From: Trebouxia sp. TZW2008
Taxonomy: Eukaryota > Chlorophyta > Trebouxiophyceae > Trebouxiales > Trebouxiaceae
Direction: 5' to 3'
Assembly: GCA_002118135.1 (NCBI GenBank)
Contig: BDIU01000149.1
Location: 375 to 64,374 of the forward strand
Length of the DNA: 64,000 nt
Both the position numbers and the translations under genes were made by a program. Position 1 is the first letter of the stretch, and every line of letters starts with the position of its first letter. The notes under the pieces are model-generated. The model searched no databases. It had not been told where the DNA came from and saw only the letters and a program-made list of their open reading frames with translations. Shown here one piece after another: positions 22,501-34,908 of the stretch.

Positions 22501-23693
22501 TCTTTGTGCCAGGGCCGGGTGACCCTGGACCATCAGATGTGCTGCCCCGCCCAGCTCTGCCTGCTTACTTCACCTCTGAGCTGCGTCAGCTGCTGCCCAC
22601 TGCTGTGTTTGCCTCCAACCCCTGCAGGGTGAGACTGTACACCCAGGAGGTGGTCCTCTTCAGAAGCGACCTGCAAAATCACATGCGCAGGCTGTGCCTT
22701 ATCCCGCCAACAAGTAAGTCATCATCATCAGCAGCAGCAACATCGTCATCATGATCATTGTCATCATTGACATGCTTGCTTATGAGGATCTATTCATTTC
22801 GCTGCTACGTGCAAGTGAGCTAGCCGCAGAATGCTCTGGTATGCGCCGTGTTCAATAGAATGCAAGCGCTCCCATCACTATCCTCTGTGCAAACTTGTCT
22901 GATAGCTGCACTGAAGAGCATATTTTGAATGCTGCCAGATGGCATGTCTTCAAATTGCTAGGCTTCAGGTGTGCTTGCCCTTCATGTGTATCAAGATGGC
23001 GCTGCTGCATGCCCCTTTATCATGCTTAGACATGGACTTGAGTTGCAGGTAGCTCTGGCCAGCCAGTCTCTTCTGCAGAAGCGCTGTTTGAGCACCTGTG
23101 CATGACAGTTCTGCAGCAGTCGCACTTGTGCCCAGTCCCTTTGGAGAACCAGTCAGTATACTGGCAGTATGACCATGCACTGCACCTGTATCCAGCGCCA
23201 GATCTGGTTGTGTTGGCAGACTCAGCAGCATCCGCCCATTTCACCTTCAAGGACACTGCTTGCGTCAATCCGGTAAGAACGATACAAAGCAAAGCTTGGT
23301 GTCTACTGCTATGCTTTGACAAACACCTGGCAGTTTGACCGTGGTATACACCTTAAAATGATTGCATTGAAAAGTCAAGCAAAGCAGGCTGTTGTGCCGC
23401 CATAACAGTACCTTATCTGCGTAACACCTGACAGTGAAAGCTCTTTGCAAGCTGAAAAGGCAATCAAGCGTACTTGCCTGAATGCACAGTTGGTGACCTG
23501 TTGCATAGTCCACAAAAGCTGTTGACTGCATATTGTGACGCCTCTTGCGCAGCTTCATGTGAATATTATGTCAAGACTGCTGTGTGCTGCCATGCAGGGC
23601 TCTCTTGTAAAAGGGACTTTTACAGCGTATAACATCTATGAACGAGAAGTGGAGCTGTCAGAGGTGCCCACTGACAGTGTGGAGGATGGCTAG
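19551..23693 (+). CDS. DPB2: DNA polymerase epsilon subunit B (DPB2/POLE2)
   Basis: Ten exons close in phase throughout: 19551-19707, 19814-19998, 20066-20188, 20464-20623, 20817-20929, 21290-21446, 21725-21876, 22485-22713, 23049-23272, 23598-23693. They give 531 residues, close to the usual ~527. Signatures of the B-subunit are ENCIVIAEGALDHRGIFRTSALGMPP (OB-fold side), VVLSDVWLDKPDIL, FVLMGNFQSQP and FIFVPGPGDPGPSDVLPRPALP (inactivated calcineurin-like phosphoesterase), FASNPCRVRLYTQEVVLFR, and VYWQYDHALHLYPAPDLVVLAD. It supports leading-strand replication as the structural partner of the catalytic subunit and contacts the GINS/CMG helicase. The protein ends SEVPTDSVEDG. Introns hold a 25-base direct repeat and a TCA/GCA-rich run. 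Confidence 0.95.
20648..20702 (+). repeat. 25-bp direct tandem repeat
   Basis: Two adjacent copies beginning GTATAAGAACAGCACACATT differ by one base, and a third partial GTATAA follows. They lie in the intron after polymerase epsilon exon 4. Confidence 0.9.
22717..22768 (+). repeat. TCA/GCA trinucleotide-rich run at an intron start
   Basis: Immediately downstream of the donor at 22714 are CATCATCATCAGCAGCAGCAA and further TCATCAT words. It is simple-sequence expansion within the intron and does not affect the reading frame. Confidence 0.75.
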
Positions 23694-24400
23694 TGTGCTC
23701 AGAAATGGCTATGACCTGAGATTGTCTTGATTTTGCTTTACATAGCTGAGGCTGTTGTTGTCCTTTCTGCACTGCACCTAATCAACACGCAACCTCTGGC
23801 AGCTTGCTAAACATGCTGTTGTACCAAAGTTGGCTCAAACCTCCAGACTGTCGAGGCGCATATATAGCATGCAGCTGTCACAACGTTTGCTGTGAAGTCT
23901 CGATTGAGCATGCACTACACATGCTGTAGCAAGCATGCAGTTTCCTGAGCTGCTTTTGATGCAAGAGCTATGAACACTCCCAAAGCACCTGTAGCAGTTT
24001 TGATGAGAGACACGCACTTGACTGCAGCTGTATGCCGCATGAATTTTACATCTGATTGGGAATGCATGCAAAGATCAGCAGTCACAGATGCACACAATGG
24101 CATGCTTGTCTCTCAACATAATGCAAGCACCATAGCAGAGGTCGATATGCTTATTTTGCTTTTCTCAGGCATAGCATTCATGAACATGTCTCCCTGCAGA
24201 GCTGCAACAGATCTAGAAGTTGAAGAACAGACTTCAGCAAACTTCTAGCATCTTGAGCTTTGTCATGAGCAAAGCCTTGAAGCCGACCACAGATCAAGGC
24301 ACATGCCTCATGTCATCATATTGATCATGTGAGCCAAGATTGGGGTTGTTGAACCCTACAAGTCCCCATAGTCCATCAGAATTCGGCACAGTTTTCAGAG
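23694..24400. other. Spacer upstream of the U4 gene
   Basis: Contains the polymerase epsilon B 3' UTR and the U4 promoter. No coding sequence is supported. Confidence 0.45.
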
Positions 24401-24406
24401 TATATA
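24401..24406 (+). promoter_or_regulatory. TATA box of the U4 snRNA gene
   Basis: TATATA starts 31 bases before the mapped 5' end of U4 at 24432, the spacing expected of plant-type snRNA promoters. I could not single out a convincing upstream sequence element (USE). Confidence 0.6.
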
Positions 24407-24431
24407 GACCGTGATGGCGGGTTTCTGAGGC

Positions 24432-24582
24432 ATCTTTGCGCTTGGGGCAATGTCGCAGTTTATGAGGTCAAACCGAGACGCGACTATTGCTGGTTGAAAA
24501 CTATTTCCAATCCCCCGCATCCTCTTGCTTCGGCAAGGCTTGCGAATTTCTGAACGCAGGGCCCTTCGGGTGTACCCCTGCT
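24432..24582 (+). ncRNA. U4: U4 spliceosomal snRNA
   Basis: The 5' end ATCTTTGCGCTTGGGGCAAT matches plant U4. It is followed by TATGAGGTCAAACCGAG and GACTATTGCTGGTTGAAAAC, i.e. U6-pairing stem II, the 5' stem-loop bearing the 15.5K-protein kink-turn, and stem I. Then come ACTATTTCC, a central CTTGCTTCGGCAAG hairpin, an Sm-like site (AATTTCTGA, slightly off AATTTTTGG), and a terminal hairpin closing GCAGGG with CCCTGC around a TTCG-containing loop. Length ~150 is as expected. The 3' boundary is set at the end of the terminal hairpin and may be off by a few bases. Confidence 0.9.
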
Positions 24583-25088
24583 TACACTCAAATCAACGCA
24601 CAACTACCCTGCATGTGGCACGCATCAGTCGCGGATCGCGATCCCTGTCGCATCATTCATGCTGTCGACAGATGCACTCACGATGTTGCTAAATTTCGGA
24701 GGCATACTTGGCTTGCGAGATATCTTGCCTGAAAGGTTGCAACCATTGGTCAGCTGCAGTCAGCACAGCTTACATTGTGTCATTTAGCAGTTGCGGCCTG
24801 TGTTGGCTCCCTGCTCAAAGATGCTCATGCTTGGCAACCTGCTCTTGACAATGATGTGGTGCCATTTGAGCTAACAGGATGTCTAGCCATATTTATTGCT
24901 TGCTCAAACCATTCAGCCTTTGCATGGGTAACACACCCGAACCAACATTGCATGCCAAGCTGTGCAGCACCTGAACTGCAACAACTGTCCAGGGCGGCGT
25001 CAGAGGCCTTCAGGCTGTGCGTTGGCAATTCGGGCAAAGTGCCATCAGATTGCATGCCTTGTAAGATGCATGTGACACTGATAGGCAC
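24583..25088. other. Spacer between U4 and the NUP107 3' end
   Basis: No supported gene. It should contain the U4 3'-end signal and the NUP107 3' UTR. Confidence 0.45.
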
Positions 25089-27279
25089 TCACAAACTAGC
25101 AGCATTGGGCTCTTGTCGAGCCATCAACATCAGCTGGGTCTGCCTTTCAAGTTCAAGGATGTCTTGCAATTGTTTCTGGGTGAAGAAGTATGCCAGGCCA
25201 GAATTTTTGTCAGGAGTTACTCCAGCCAACAATGGAATGATGTGTTCGCCTAGTTCAGAGCTGACCTCGCCTTGGGTGGACAGCTCTACCAAAGTCTGCA
25301 TGCCAGCCAGGATTCAACAGGACATCTTGGGCAGACCAACAAAGACATCATGCCATTGCTATGGCAATGACACAGCTCATCTCATATTACAAGCTGTTCT
25401 TCAGCAATCCTCATGTAAGCAAGATGGAAAATGCAGACAGCAGCTTAGCTAGGGTTGCTACAGAGATGATGAATGTTGCAGCAGAGAGCATGATGCAGCA
25501 GAGAGAATGACTTGCCTTTCTGACGTCAGCAGCCTGCAGCAGAAGGTGGGGATATGCTGCCATGCCTGTCAGGGCGCCAATGTGCGCATCTGGTCCAGTC
25601 ATTCTGACGACGTGCAGCTGAGCTGTCTGCAGCATGGCGCTGAGACATTGCACTTCAGTGCCAATGTCAATCTGCTGTGTGTTCACTTGCACAGAGATGA
25701 CTGCCACGCCAGAGCCATCTTCAGCAGCTTTGACCTGCGCAGCATGTGATAGGGTACTCATCAAAGCTCTTCAACAGCTTTGGGCTTTTCAGGAGATGAT
25801 TCAAATATGCTTGTGAAGGGCAGTGACAACAAACGGGCATCACCTGGTCTCATGGTCATTGGTGTTGCCATTGATGCAGACTGTGTGCTTGCCTTGTACA
25901 CCAGAAATGACAAACCCATACATGCCCATTACTTGCACCCAGGCTCAGCTGGATGACATATATGAAGATACGTCGTCAAGGCAGTGTGAAACTTGGTTGT
26001 GTGTGCCCAGCAGGCACAGGCGTGGGCAGGCGTGCCCACATGTACTGATTTCTTCTGTGAGTGACAGGCCGCTGCAAGTTCAGTCAGAGGCAGCTCATGC
26101 CAGTGTGTCCTGTCAATCGGCAGCTTGTCGGGCAACAGGCTTGTCTACAGAGAAACATCAGTGCAACTTGAAATGCAGAGGGGTCGCAATACGAGCGTGC
26201 AAGTTAGAGGCATGCACCAGAGCAGCATTCCTTCCTCAACTATGATGCCATCCACACATCAGGACGCAGCAGACTGCTTCCCTGTCAGCAAGAAAACCCT
26301 ACCTGAACATTGATGCCATCAACACAGCATGACGCCACAGATTGCTGAACTGCCTGGACAAAGTCTGCCAGCTGCTCCCTTTGAGTCAGAGCATTGTAGC
26401 TTGTTCCATCCTGTACATCTGCTGACATCTGTTCAGTTTCAAACCCTGCTGGCACTACCGAAAGGCTGATCTGGCAAGGCTGCTCGGTTGCAGTGCCTTG
26501 ATCCTCCCATATCTTTTGCAGAGCTTCATTGCCGCAGAACTCCAAGGCGCCATTGACGTACTGCTGCCCAAAGTCAAATAGCTCCTCAGACAGGATGTAT
26601 TCTTCTGAGAGTGCAGTCACGAATGCTGCATACAGCCTGCAGGCATTCCCAAACCTGAAAATTTGCCAACACAGCAAAGAAAATATATTCAACTATGTCA
26701 AACAGTGCATTCTGCTTGCCTGGCATGTTGCTGACAGCAAGCAAGCCATGCCATGACAATTTTTAACACTGCATCACACTGCCAATGACATTCATTGCGT
26801 GACTTAGCAGCAGCGCAACTTCTCCAGGCTGGACAGCAACGCAAGCGGATATGGAGACCGCCTGTGAAGATCACAGTACTCTCATGCAGCTCACTTCATG
26901 ACACGCCGGAAATGGCATGCACTTCTGGCACAAACGTGGGGCATCAGCTGCAACTCACCTGTCAAGCTGGTAAAACCTGCACCAAACAATGAGCTCCACA
27001 CAGTCTCGAGGGGCTTGTGCATCCTGTGAAGCCTCGCTGAGAAGCTGAATGAAGTCAGACAAACGACTGTCATCATCTAGCAGCTCTCGCAGCTTCTCGG
27101 ACTGTGCCAAAGCCTGCATCAGCAACGCCTTTGGAAATGTCCAGATGCACACATTGTACACAACGCGATCAATGCTCAAATATGCAACTTTTCACTTGGA
27201 TGATGCCACTTAGCAAACTCCGGCAGTCATGGGGGATTGCACAATGCTACAAGTCAGTCAGTCAGTCAGCCAAGGGCAG

Positions 27280-27319
<40 letters not shown>

Positions 27320-30300
27320 GCAGGCACTGAAACGTACAACCATGGGGATGGAGCAGGTGGCAGAGCTTCATAGACAAGTAGCACTGAGAGTTTCACCTCA
27401 AAAGCTGTTGAGTAAGCAGCCTGCGACGCTGCTGGACCTCCCAGCGAGAGTTGTCGGAACAGTCTGTTGGCCTCTTTGACAGCCAGGAGCAGAGTCTGGT
27501 CCAAGAAGCACAGCCAGCGCAGAGTTGCTGCCCAGTGATTGGGGCCATCTTGGACATTCCAAAAGGATTCTCCCATCACCTGAAATGCAGTTGGATGCTG
27601 CTGCGACGCTCTATCAAAACGTGCACTTGCTGAAACCATTCTGACACATTCAAGGTGTCTCCATTGTGGACTTTGCGGCCTGTCAGCGCAGATGATACGC
27701 CTGAACAAGTGTTGCAAGCGCAGGTGCCCATGTTGCCCTCAGGTCCAGGCACAGCGCAGCATGGTCATTTGTGAAAAGACAAGATGGCATGGTCAAGACA
27801 GTGAAGGACAGCATGATATCACAGTATTCAACGCCCCTTCAGTAGTAAGGCATGTGCTTCATGCGTGCACATGAGCATAGCATCCATGATGTTGGACCTG
27901 TGAACTAGGAATAACAACACCATAAAAGGCAATGAGAGGCAGCTGACCTTCTCAACAATGTCAGCCATCTCAGTCGCGCCTTGTATGTCACCTCTGGGAA
28001 ACTGCTCAAAGCCGTCTTGTGCCAGCTGGTGGACTTCGTGGCATTCAGCCATGCTCCGCTTGGTCATGCCATGAAGGTATGTTGCATAGGTGGAGCGCCG
28101 CGCTCCTTGCCGCATGTGACAAGCGTACAAAGGGATGAGCGTGTGCTGATCTGTCCTGATCAGGTGCAAGACATACTGCTCCAGCAGCTGATTTACAGTA
28201 TTCTGCAGCAGCATAGCATGCTTTCATGATGCCATGAAGGTGTGTTGCGCAAAAGGATCGCCGGGCTCCTTGCCGCATGTGACAGGCGTACAAAGGGATG
28301 AGCGTGTGCTGATCTGTCCTGATCAGGTGCAGGACGTACGGCTCCAGCAGCTGGTTCACAGTGTTCTGCAGCACCATAGCATGCATTGATCAAGCTGACA
28401 ACGCTTGGCACCTGTATGCTGCCAATTGTAACGCATACTCTGGTGCAAATGGCTCAACATTCGCACAATTAGCAATGCGTGGCAAATTGGGGGCAAGCTG
28501 ACTTGCAAAAAGGAAGGCAGAAGGAAGGCAACAGGAAGGCTGATGCAGCAGACAAGCAAACAGACAGGCAGGACGCAAATACACTTTGTAGCTATGGCTC
28601 GTTGCAAAACTGGATGCTAAGGCAAACCAGCTTGTGCAATCACTGAGATAACTGCAGCACAGACCTGCAAGGCCAGATCCTCTGAAGTGCTTAGAGTAGT
28701 GGCTTCAGGGTCTGGCTCGTCTTCTACTTCTTGCTCTGTTCTGACGCGCAGCTGATCTTGCGGGTGCGGTAAGTTCAGAGGCAGGTAGCACACAGCAAGC
28801 GCTAGATGGGCGCCCAGCCGTAGCTTGGCTGCCTGTTGCCTGCTTGCAGCTGTGCTGGGCTGGAGGCTGGACTCAGTCCTCTGCACCATCAATGAGTTGC
28901 ATGCGGAACATATTAAAATAGCTTTTGAGGAGGACCTTGGTCAAGCTTGCAGAAAGGATGGCAACAACAGTCATACGCAGACACAAATCTGCAAATGCTT
29001 CCTGGTCAATTTGATGATGAAGCACAGACAGCAAGATCCTGGGTTTGTCTACATTAGGTACACAGCACAGATGGTGCTTTGCACAATGCAAACAAAAGCA
29101 CATGCGTTTTGACATTCAGAAGCCTTTGATGCAAACCTAGCCCTGCTGAACAACAGGCACACAGGCCACCAAAACAGTATTGGAGGGGATTTACAGCTTG
29201 CCAGCCTGAATGCACTATTGTGGCGGGCTCCCTATCAGTGTATGCTCATTTGCTCAACACTTGAGTGCACTACGGTCATAACTACCTGATCTGACTGGTC
29301 TGTGGCAAAGCGGCCCAACAGCTGGGCATATTGCTCCTGTATGATGTCTTGATGCAGCTGCCATTGAGCCATGTCACCATCAGGCTTGTTTGAGGCTGCC
29401 TGCCCAGCTGCCGTCAGCACGCCTTCAAAGTCATTAGGCAGTGCCTCTGTCAGCCTGCACACACAGCCAAGACGTCATGTATCCTGTCTGTGGTCTGCTG
29501 ATGTGCTGTGTCCATCTAGCATAGCTCTGATCATTGTATGCATGTACTTCCTCGTACAGCTGAGTGCTGCTGCCACTGAGTTGCTAATGGCGGGAATGGT
29601 CATGTTCAAGTCACAACAGGACCACAAGCCTGCTTGTAATGCTGCAAACGCCCACGTGCGCCCAAACTAGCCCTCATGATTTGTCACCAATGCTTGGCCA
29701 CACACATTGGGTCAGCTGGGCAATCATTCACATGTACATGCATGCATGGCAAATTGGCATGTACCAAATGCCAGTAGCTTTACCATGTATGAGAGGCAAC
29801 AGGATGTCTGTGCAAGCATCACCTGCTGGGCGGCCAGAGGCTGGCAACGTCATCCAGCACCACTTTGCGCACCTCCTCAGGATGTGCTCGCTGCATCTCA
29901 GCAGTTGCATCCTGCCCAAGGCTCAGCCCTGCCTGCAGCTTGCTGCTCTGGCCCTCAATTTTGGCCAACTGCTTGTCAACCTGAAGTGCCAGCCAACACC
30001 AATGCTAACAACAATGCTGATATCCATAATAAGTAGCAGGAACATTAAGAAACCAACAGCAATCACAATAGCAACAATGCTCATGTGGACGTGATAATGG
30101 TAACATTAACAGTACTGCTGGTAGTAATAACAACGATAATGACAATCAAAATGACAAGGATGATGCTAGTGGACATGAAGTGGTAGTAAGAAAAGATCAT
30201 ACATTCTAGCTCAGGTGATAGGTGAGCGTGGCACCAGCTCTTCTTGCCAGGCCAGATTGTTTGCAGCATTTCAGAAAGCATATATCTAATCATCACCTGA

Positions 30301-33300
30301 AGCGCCAGCCAAGAACGGGTGTACGCCCACAAGATATCTGCCCTGGTCTGGCAAACAGGCAGGATCTTGTGAACATGACTGGCTAGGGCAGCGTACAGGG
30401 CAGGTTCATGCTGACCGGCAGCCTCTGTTGAATGGCTCCTGTCTTCAGCTGCTTCTGCTACCTGCATGCATCAACACATGCTACATCATTGAGAGGACCA
30501 ATGGTGATTGCATAGTCATCCCTACAGCACGTGTGCATACCAACCCTACATGCTGTCGCACTGTTCAGGTGGAATGGTCCAGTGATGCAGATAACAGAAC
30601 AGCTGTAGCTTTGCGACTTAGGAAAACCATTGCACAACACCCTGTTTCAGGTGTGGACTGTCACTGACGAGGCAGGACAAGGCAGGAATGCATACAGCTG
30701 CACAACTCCCAACTGATTCACCTGATAGCATGTCCATTTCCACATGCTGCGCAAAGCTGTGCTGCTGTTGGCCTCAACCTCTGCAGCCAGCTGCTCTATC
30801 AGCTTCTGTTCAGCTTGCTTCTCAGCTGCTGGCCCTGACAAACAGGGAAAAGAATTTGTTTCAGCATCACAGCAAGATGCTGCACACACTGTAGCACACC
30901 AGGGTGTTGTGGAAGTGTTCAACATGGGCTGTGCACATGTTACACAGTGTACATGCTATACATGTTGCACCATGCAGCATGTACACTAATCTGACAGTAC
31001 GCAGATCAAGCTTGGAAGTGAGGTTTCAATTTCTCAAGAGAAGCAGCCGTGCACGGGAAGGAAAATCGACAAGCTTTTGCAATTTGATGGGCAACTCTTG
31101 GTAGGCCATCTGCTAACATACTCATGCCCTGGCAGGATGATATAGGCGTTACAGCCGAATGTTTACACCATGCCTGCCCATATTGTTTGCACCAGGTCTG
31201 AATGGCCAATGAGTGGCAACCCAGACACTGGTGCATGTCACCAGTGTGCAGTGACAAGGCAAATACACAAACCTAGGGCTACATCTGCAGTTGCTATCAG
31301 CATGAGGCAAAGGTTCACATGATGTATGCAGCCTGGTCGCTCCCTCCCTTCCTGCCATGTGCATTTCTGCAAAGCACAATGACATGGGAAGAAAAAGAAG
31401 GGGCAATCAGGCTGCATGACACCCACAGAGGCTTGGCAACACGCATGTCTTGCAGTATCCTCAAGCCCCTCAGCAAGCTGTGCGTAGAGCTGCAATAGCT
31501 GCAAACTGCATTCAGAGCACTACATTGCAAAGTGCAGGCAGGCCACCCATACAGAGGCTCAGGGCCATAGGAAAATCGACCAATGCTGCCCTCCAGGGCT
31601 GTGCACACTCCTCACATGTGCGAGCTGCCTTGCTGATGCACACAGCTTTGACCAGCCCGAGCTTCTTGCACTGCATGTTGCAAGTAGGCTACTCACCAAG
31701 AGGCTCAGGGCCAAAGGGACCCCCACCAAGCAGGGAGGCTGCCCTCCAGGGCTGACCACACTGCTCACACGTCTCAGCTGCCTCACTGATGCGACCAGCT
31801 TTGACCAGCTCAAACAGGTATGTGTTCAGGGTGTCCTCATCCCTGCTGCTGCTGCTGGCCAATGAAACCTTCTGCCTGAATCATGCAAGTCTGTGAAACA
31901 CGTTGATTGCTTTGGTGCAGTGTGCAGTACAAGACAGCCAAGCATTGCATGAAGGTGGGTCACTTGCTGGCCAATTACTGAAACAGACTGTTTCTGGCCA
32001 ATGCTGCAGCACTGCTGAAGCTTTCAAAGGACTGCCACGAGATGGAAAGGCAGCCCTTGTTGCAATGCAATGTTGTGGCCGCAAAATGCAAACCCCCATC
32101 TGCTTGCACGGGTGTAGACAGGGCTTAAGGGCTTCTCCATTCGGCCGTATGATGCAATGCTTACCTGGTTGGAGCATCTGGATCTAGCTGAGTCACAAGA
32201 CCAGAAGCTTTGCCATCATCTTGCAGAGCTGCTTGTGTGTCCAGCCAGATGCCAGAGTTCTGATGAAACCGTGGACCTGTATCAGTCAAGTCACTGCAAT
32301 TAAGCAGCTCAGATACAATGTGATAAACCTGCAGAAACTAGTCTGGGACGCCCCTCCCACATTTGGTGCAGGTCTTAGAAAAGCCGTTGTAGTTGAGAAG
32401 GTAATGAAAGCCAGGAAAGGCAGGCAGGTAATGCAGGTCAGGCAGGGCATGCAGGTCAGGAAGGTAAGGAGAGGCAGGAAGGGAAAGATAAAAAGAGAAA
32501 AAAGCTGGGTTGTTGAAACGTGGGATTCAAACTGGAATCGCTCGCGTGAAAGCCCGAGTATTTTTTTTACAGGTTTTGGAGCGTTTTCGCGGATTTAGGG
32601 TGTGAAGGTTTTTGCGTCGCACAAGGAACCCCTCCTGCAAGTGCTCCTAGGGAGGTGCGTCCAAACAACCTGCAGTGTTTGCCAATGACATGCATTAGGC
32701 TACAATAACCACACTCATTCATGGTAATTTGACACCCTGTGTGCATAGCATTCCTGCAGGTGACTGCGTCAGAGGAGCACAAATTACCTGCCCCTTGCTC
32801 AGCATTATACTGCAAGGAATCACTTGCCAGCTCTTCAAGCCAGGTCACCACACGAGCACATTGAAGCAGCTTATGGTCATCAGAAATGATGCGGGCAACG
32901 TCATGATGTACCTGCACCAAAGCAAGCTGCTGTCAGATGCAGCTAACTTGTGCAACAACATGAAGCTGAATGATGACATCTCATTAATGCTCTAAAATGG
33001 CACTTGGGCAGGAGAGGCGCGAGGCATCATGCAGACCCCAGCTATGCAATGTGAACTTTGCAGTGTGATCTTTGCAAACCGTTGAACATCTGTAGCCAAA
33101 TGTGTGATAGCAATGCATGCAGTGCATGAATGAGGGAGAGCTATGCACATGCTGAGCAAGGACATGCCGTTGGTACTGAGGTCTGCAGGCCTCCTGAGCC
33201 AGCAGGGTAGGTTCTGAGCATCCTGGCCTTGGTGTGCAGGAGGAGCCTCCAGGTCGCAGCTTCAGCTTCCAATGCACTGGCTTCAGCCTGAAGATGCATG

Positions 33301-33891
33301 AGTCTGGCTGCTCTGTGCTGGTTTTGCAGCATTTCAGTCCTGCATGCAGGCAGTCAAGCATGAACAGTGTGCATTTGCTGTAGGAGATGGGCTGATTGAC
33401 TTGCATTACTGGTGTGATGTGTGGCATTACTGGTGTGATGTGTGGGTTTGACAACTTGACTACATCTTTGTCCACCTTAGAAGCCTGCTATGTTGCAAAC
33501 AGGTCTGTGCAAAGCCTTGCAGCGCCATTTCAATGCTTTCGTCCCTCATATACGTCTCCAATGTAGCAGCAAACTCTATCTCGTCAGTGCTCTGACTTGC
33601 ACCTTCTGCACCATCCAAAAGAATTTGCATGCAAAGTCTGCTTAGGAAGGGAACAGCGAGTCGTTGAGTGCAGCAAGTCGCTTCAATCCAAGCACCTGCT
33701 GCTAGACCGGTCCGCATGGCATCTCGTGTCATGAACAGAGCCAAATTTCGCTCTGGAGGTGAAGTCGATGGTTGGGAGGAGTACGCAGGGTTGTACCGAG
33801 CCTCGTATGCGACGTCGAACTGCTCTGCATTGGGAGTCGACAGCGGAGACTGAAACAAGTTGTTGTTGTAAGCAGTGCTCGTGCTTGCCAT
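25089..33891 (-). CDS. NUP107: Nucleoporin NUP107 (Nup84 homologue), about 16 exons
   Basis: Scaffold subunit of the Y-shaped nuclear pore subcomplex. The start ATG at 33891 (MASTSTAYNNNLFQSP) is followed by exons near 33891-33476, 33339-33180, 32905-32755, 32240-32172, 31866-31695, 30845-30727, 30460-30304, 29983-29832, 29455-29284, 28880-28674, 28204-27952, 27700-27400, 27150-26955, 26655-26306, 25760-25507 and 25295-25089 (stop). Only some boundaries are exact. Diagnostic pieces, in family order: ARVVTWLEELA, VTQLDPDAPTR, TYLFELVKAGRISEAAETC with EQCGQPWRAASLLG, SMWKWTCYQ, ALYAALASHVHKILPVC with ADILWAYTRSWL, TDQHTLIPLYACHMR, and TLRWLCFLDQTLLLAVKEAN. The C-terminal exon reads LAYFFTQKQLQDILELERQ. 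Two exons are partly duplicated in neighbouring introns. The intron after 25507 appears to start with GC. Confidence 0.87.
27252..27318 (+). repeat. GTCA and CAAG tetranucleotide runs
   Basis: Four GTCA units, then about nine CAAG units, in a NUP107 intron, ending AGGCAGGCAC. It is a simple microsatellite. Confidence 0.9.
28068..28393 (-). repeat. 163-bp tandem duplication of a NUP107 exon start with its acceptor
   Basis: Two copies 163 bases apart: 28068-28230 (used copy, continuing into the full exon) and 28231-28393 (transcriptionally upstream copy). Both carry the acceptor GCTGCAG/GTGCTGCAG and encode NTVNQLLE[Q/P]YVLHLIRTD then QHTLIPLYACHMRQGARRS. They differ at scattered positions, several of them silent. 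163 is not a multiple of three, so reading through from the upstream copy into the downstream one shifts frame. No donor is visible at the upstream copy's end. Confidence 0.92.
31559..31815 (-). repeat. Exon echo after the NUP107 'WRAASLLG' exon
   Basis: The exon end at 31695-31815 (GAGCTGGTCAAAGCTGG... CAGCCCTGGAGGGCAGC... GGCCCTGAGCCTCT) is followed in the downstream intron by a decayed copy at 31559-31680 with the same words in the same order, but with indels and an in-frame stop. It parallels the protease array: exon end plus donor region duplicated into the intron. Confidence 0.85.
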
Positions 33892-34908
33892 GGTTTATTC
33901 TGCAGCGGTACGGCTGATTGACACTCTGCAAGGAGTGATCAGTGATGCAGCGGCGGGGACTTATGGGCTAAGCGCACGACCGAGCTCACAACGAGGGTAC
34001 CACATCTGCATGCGATCAGCGCAGCAGAGTGCTGAGCTGACGATGCTGTGCGGACATTCCATTCAGTCTAAACTCTGTGTCGCAGCAGAGCATGCTGCGA
34101 TAGGTCAACATTCGCTAGGGTTCAACATGACCAGCTTGCTCACCTCTGATTTCACGTGTACCGAACTTCATTTTGAAGAGTCGTTCGATTATGCATGGAG
34201 TCCAGCCCTTCAGACGTGCAAGATCTTGCATTGAAACAGCTTGCTTAAATGACCTCTGCCAAATCTCTGGAAATTTGCAAAAAAGCAGGCGACCACCACA
34301 GTATTTCAGTCAGTTAGAGCCTCAGAAACAGTTGATGTCCATGCCTGCTGCGATCATTGACTTCATTCATTAGCCGCGCACGCGCATGGGCAACAACAAT
34401 TGACATGCAACATCAAGCCTAAATAGGTCCTAATCCCAGGGATTGTGCAAAATGTCTACTCAGTCAACAGCTTCCAACTAGCACATTCCAGGTCACGATC
34501 CCTCAGTAGCGCCGTACCTATCCGAAGTCCTCGCGCGACAGTCTATAGCTTAACTTAGTGTGCAATTAGTCGCGACATTTCGTTAGCAGATCCCGGTGTC
34601 AAGCACGAACGCGAAACATCTTTGCGATCGGTTGTACATCTCATCCATTTCCGAAACCATCAACCGCTTGAACGAACCTCGTTAGCAAGGTGTGGGTCAT
34701 CTTGTTTGCGGCTTGCAATCAATGTTGTCCCTTGGCGCATTGCGAGCGTCGATAAAAGTGATGTATAGCTGGACTGCCGCCTGTTCCTGCCGTGTTGGTG
34801 TGCACAATCGCTTGTGGACGCTATGTGCCGCTGTAAAGCAGACAGACAATGCAACCGGCAGACGCTCAAGCTTGGATCTGACTCACATGCTGCTTGCAGG
34901 CGCAACAA
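33892..34908. other. Divergent promoter between NUP107 and the J-like/LEA gene
   Basis: About 1 kb with no supported ORF or RNA gene. An acceptor (TGCTTGCAG) ends nine bases before the J-like ATG at 34909, so a 5' UTR intron, or a further coding exon upstream, is possible. Confidence 0.45.

Noticed and set aside
27252..27318. CRISPR-like or protein-coding repeat (SKQASKQASKQ)
   Set aside because: It is a plain CAAG/GTCA microsatellite in a NUP107 intron.
30060..30190. Possible intronic C/D snoRNA (GGATGATGC motif)
   Set aside because: The surroundings are AT-rich simple sequence and no paired D box or terminal stem is visible.
32500..32580. tRNA-like B box on the minus strand (AGTTTGAATCCC)
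   Set aside because: The invariant C of the T loop is T, the stem does not pair properly and there is no A box at the right distance.
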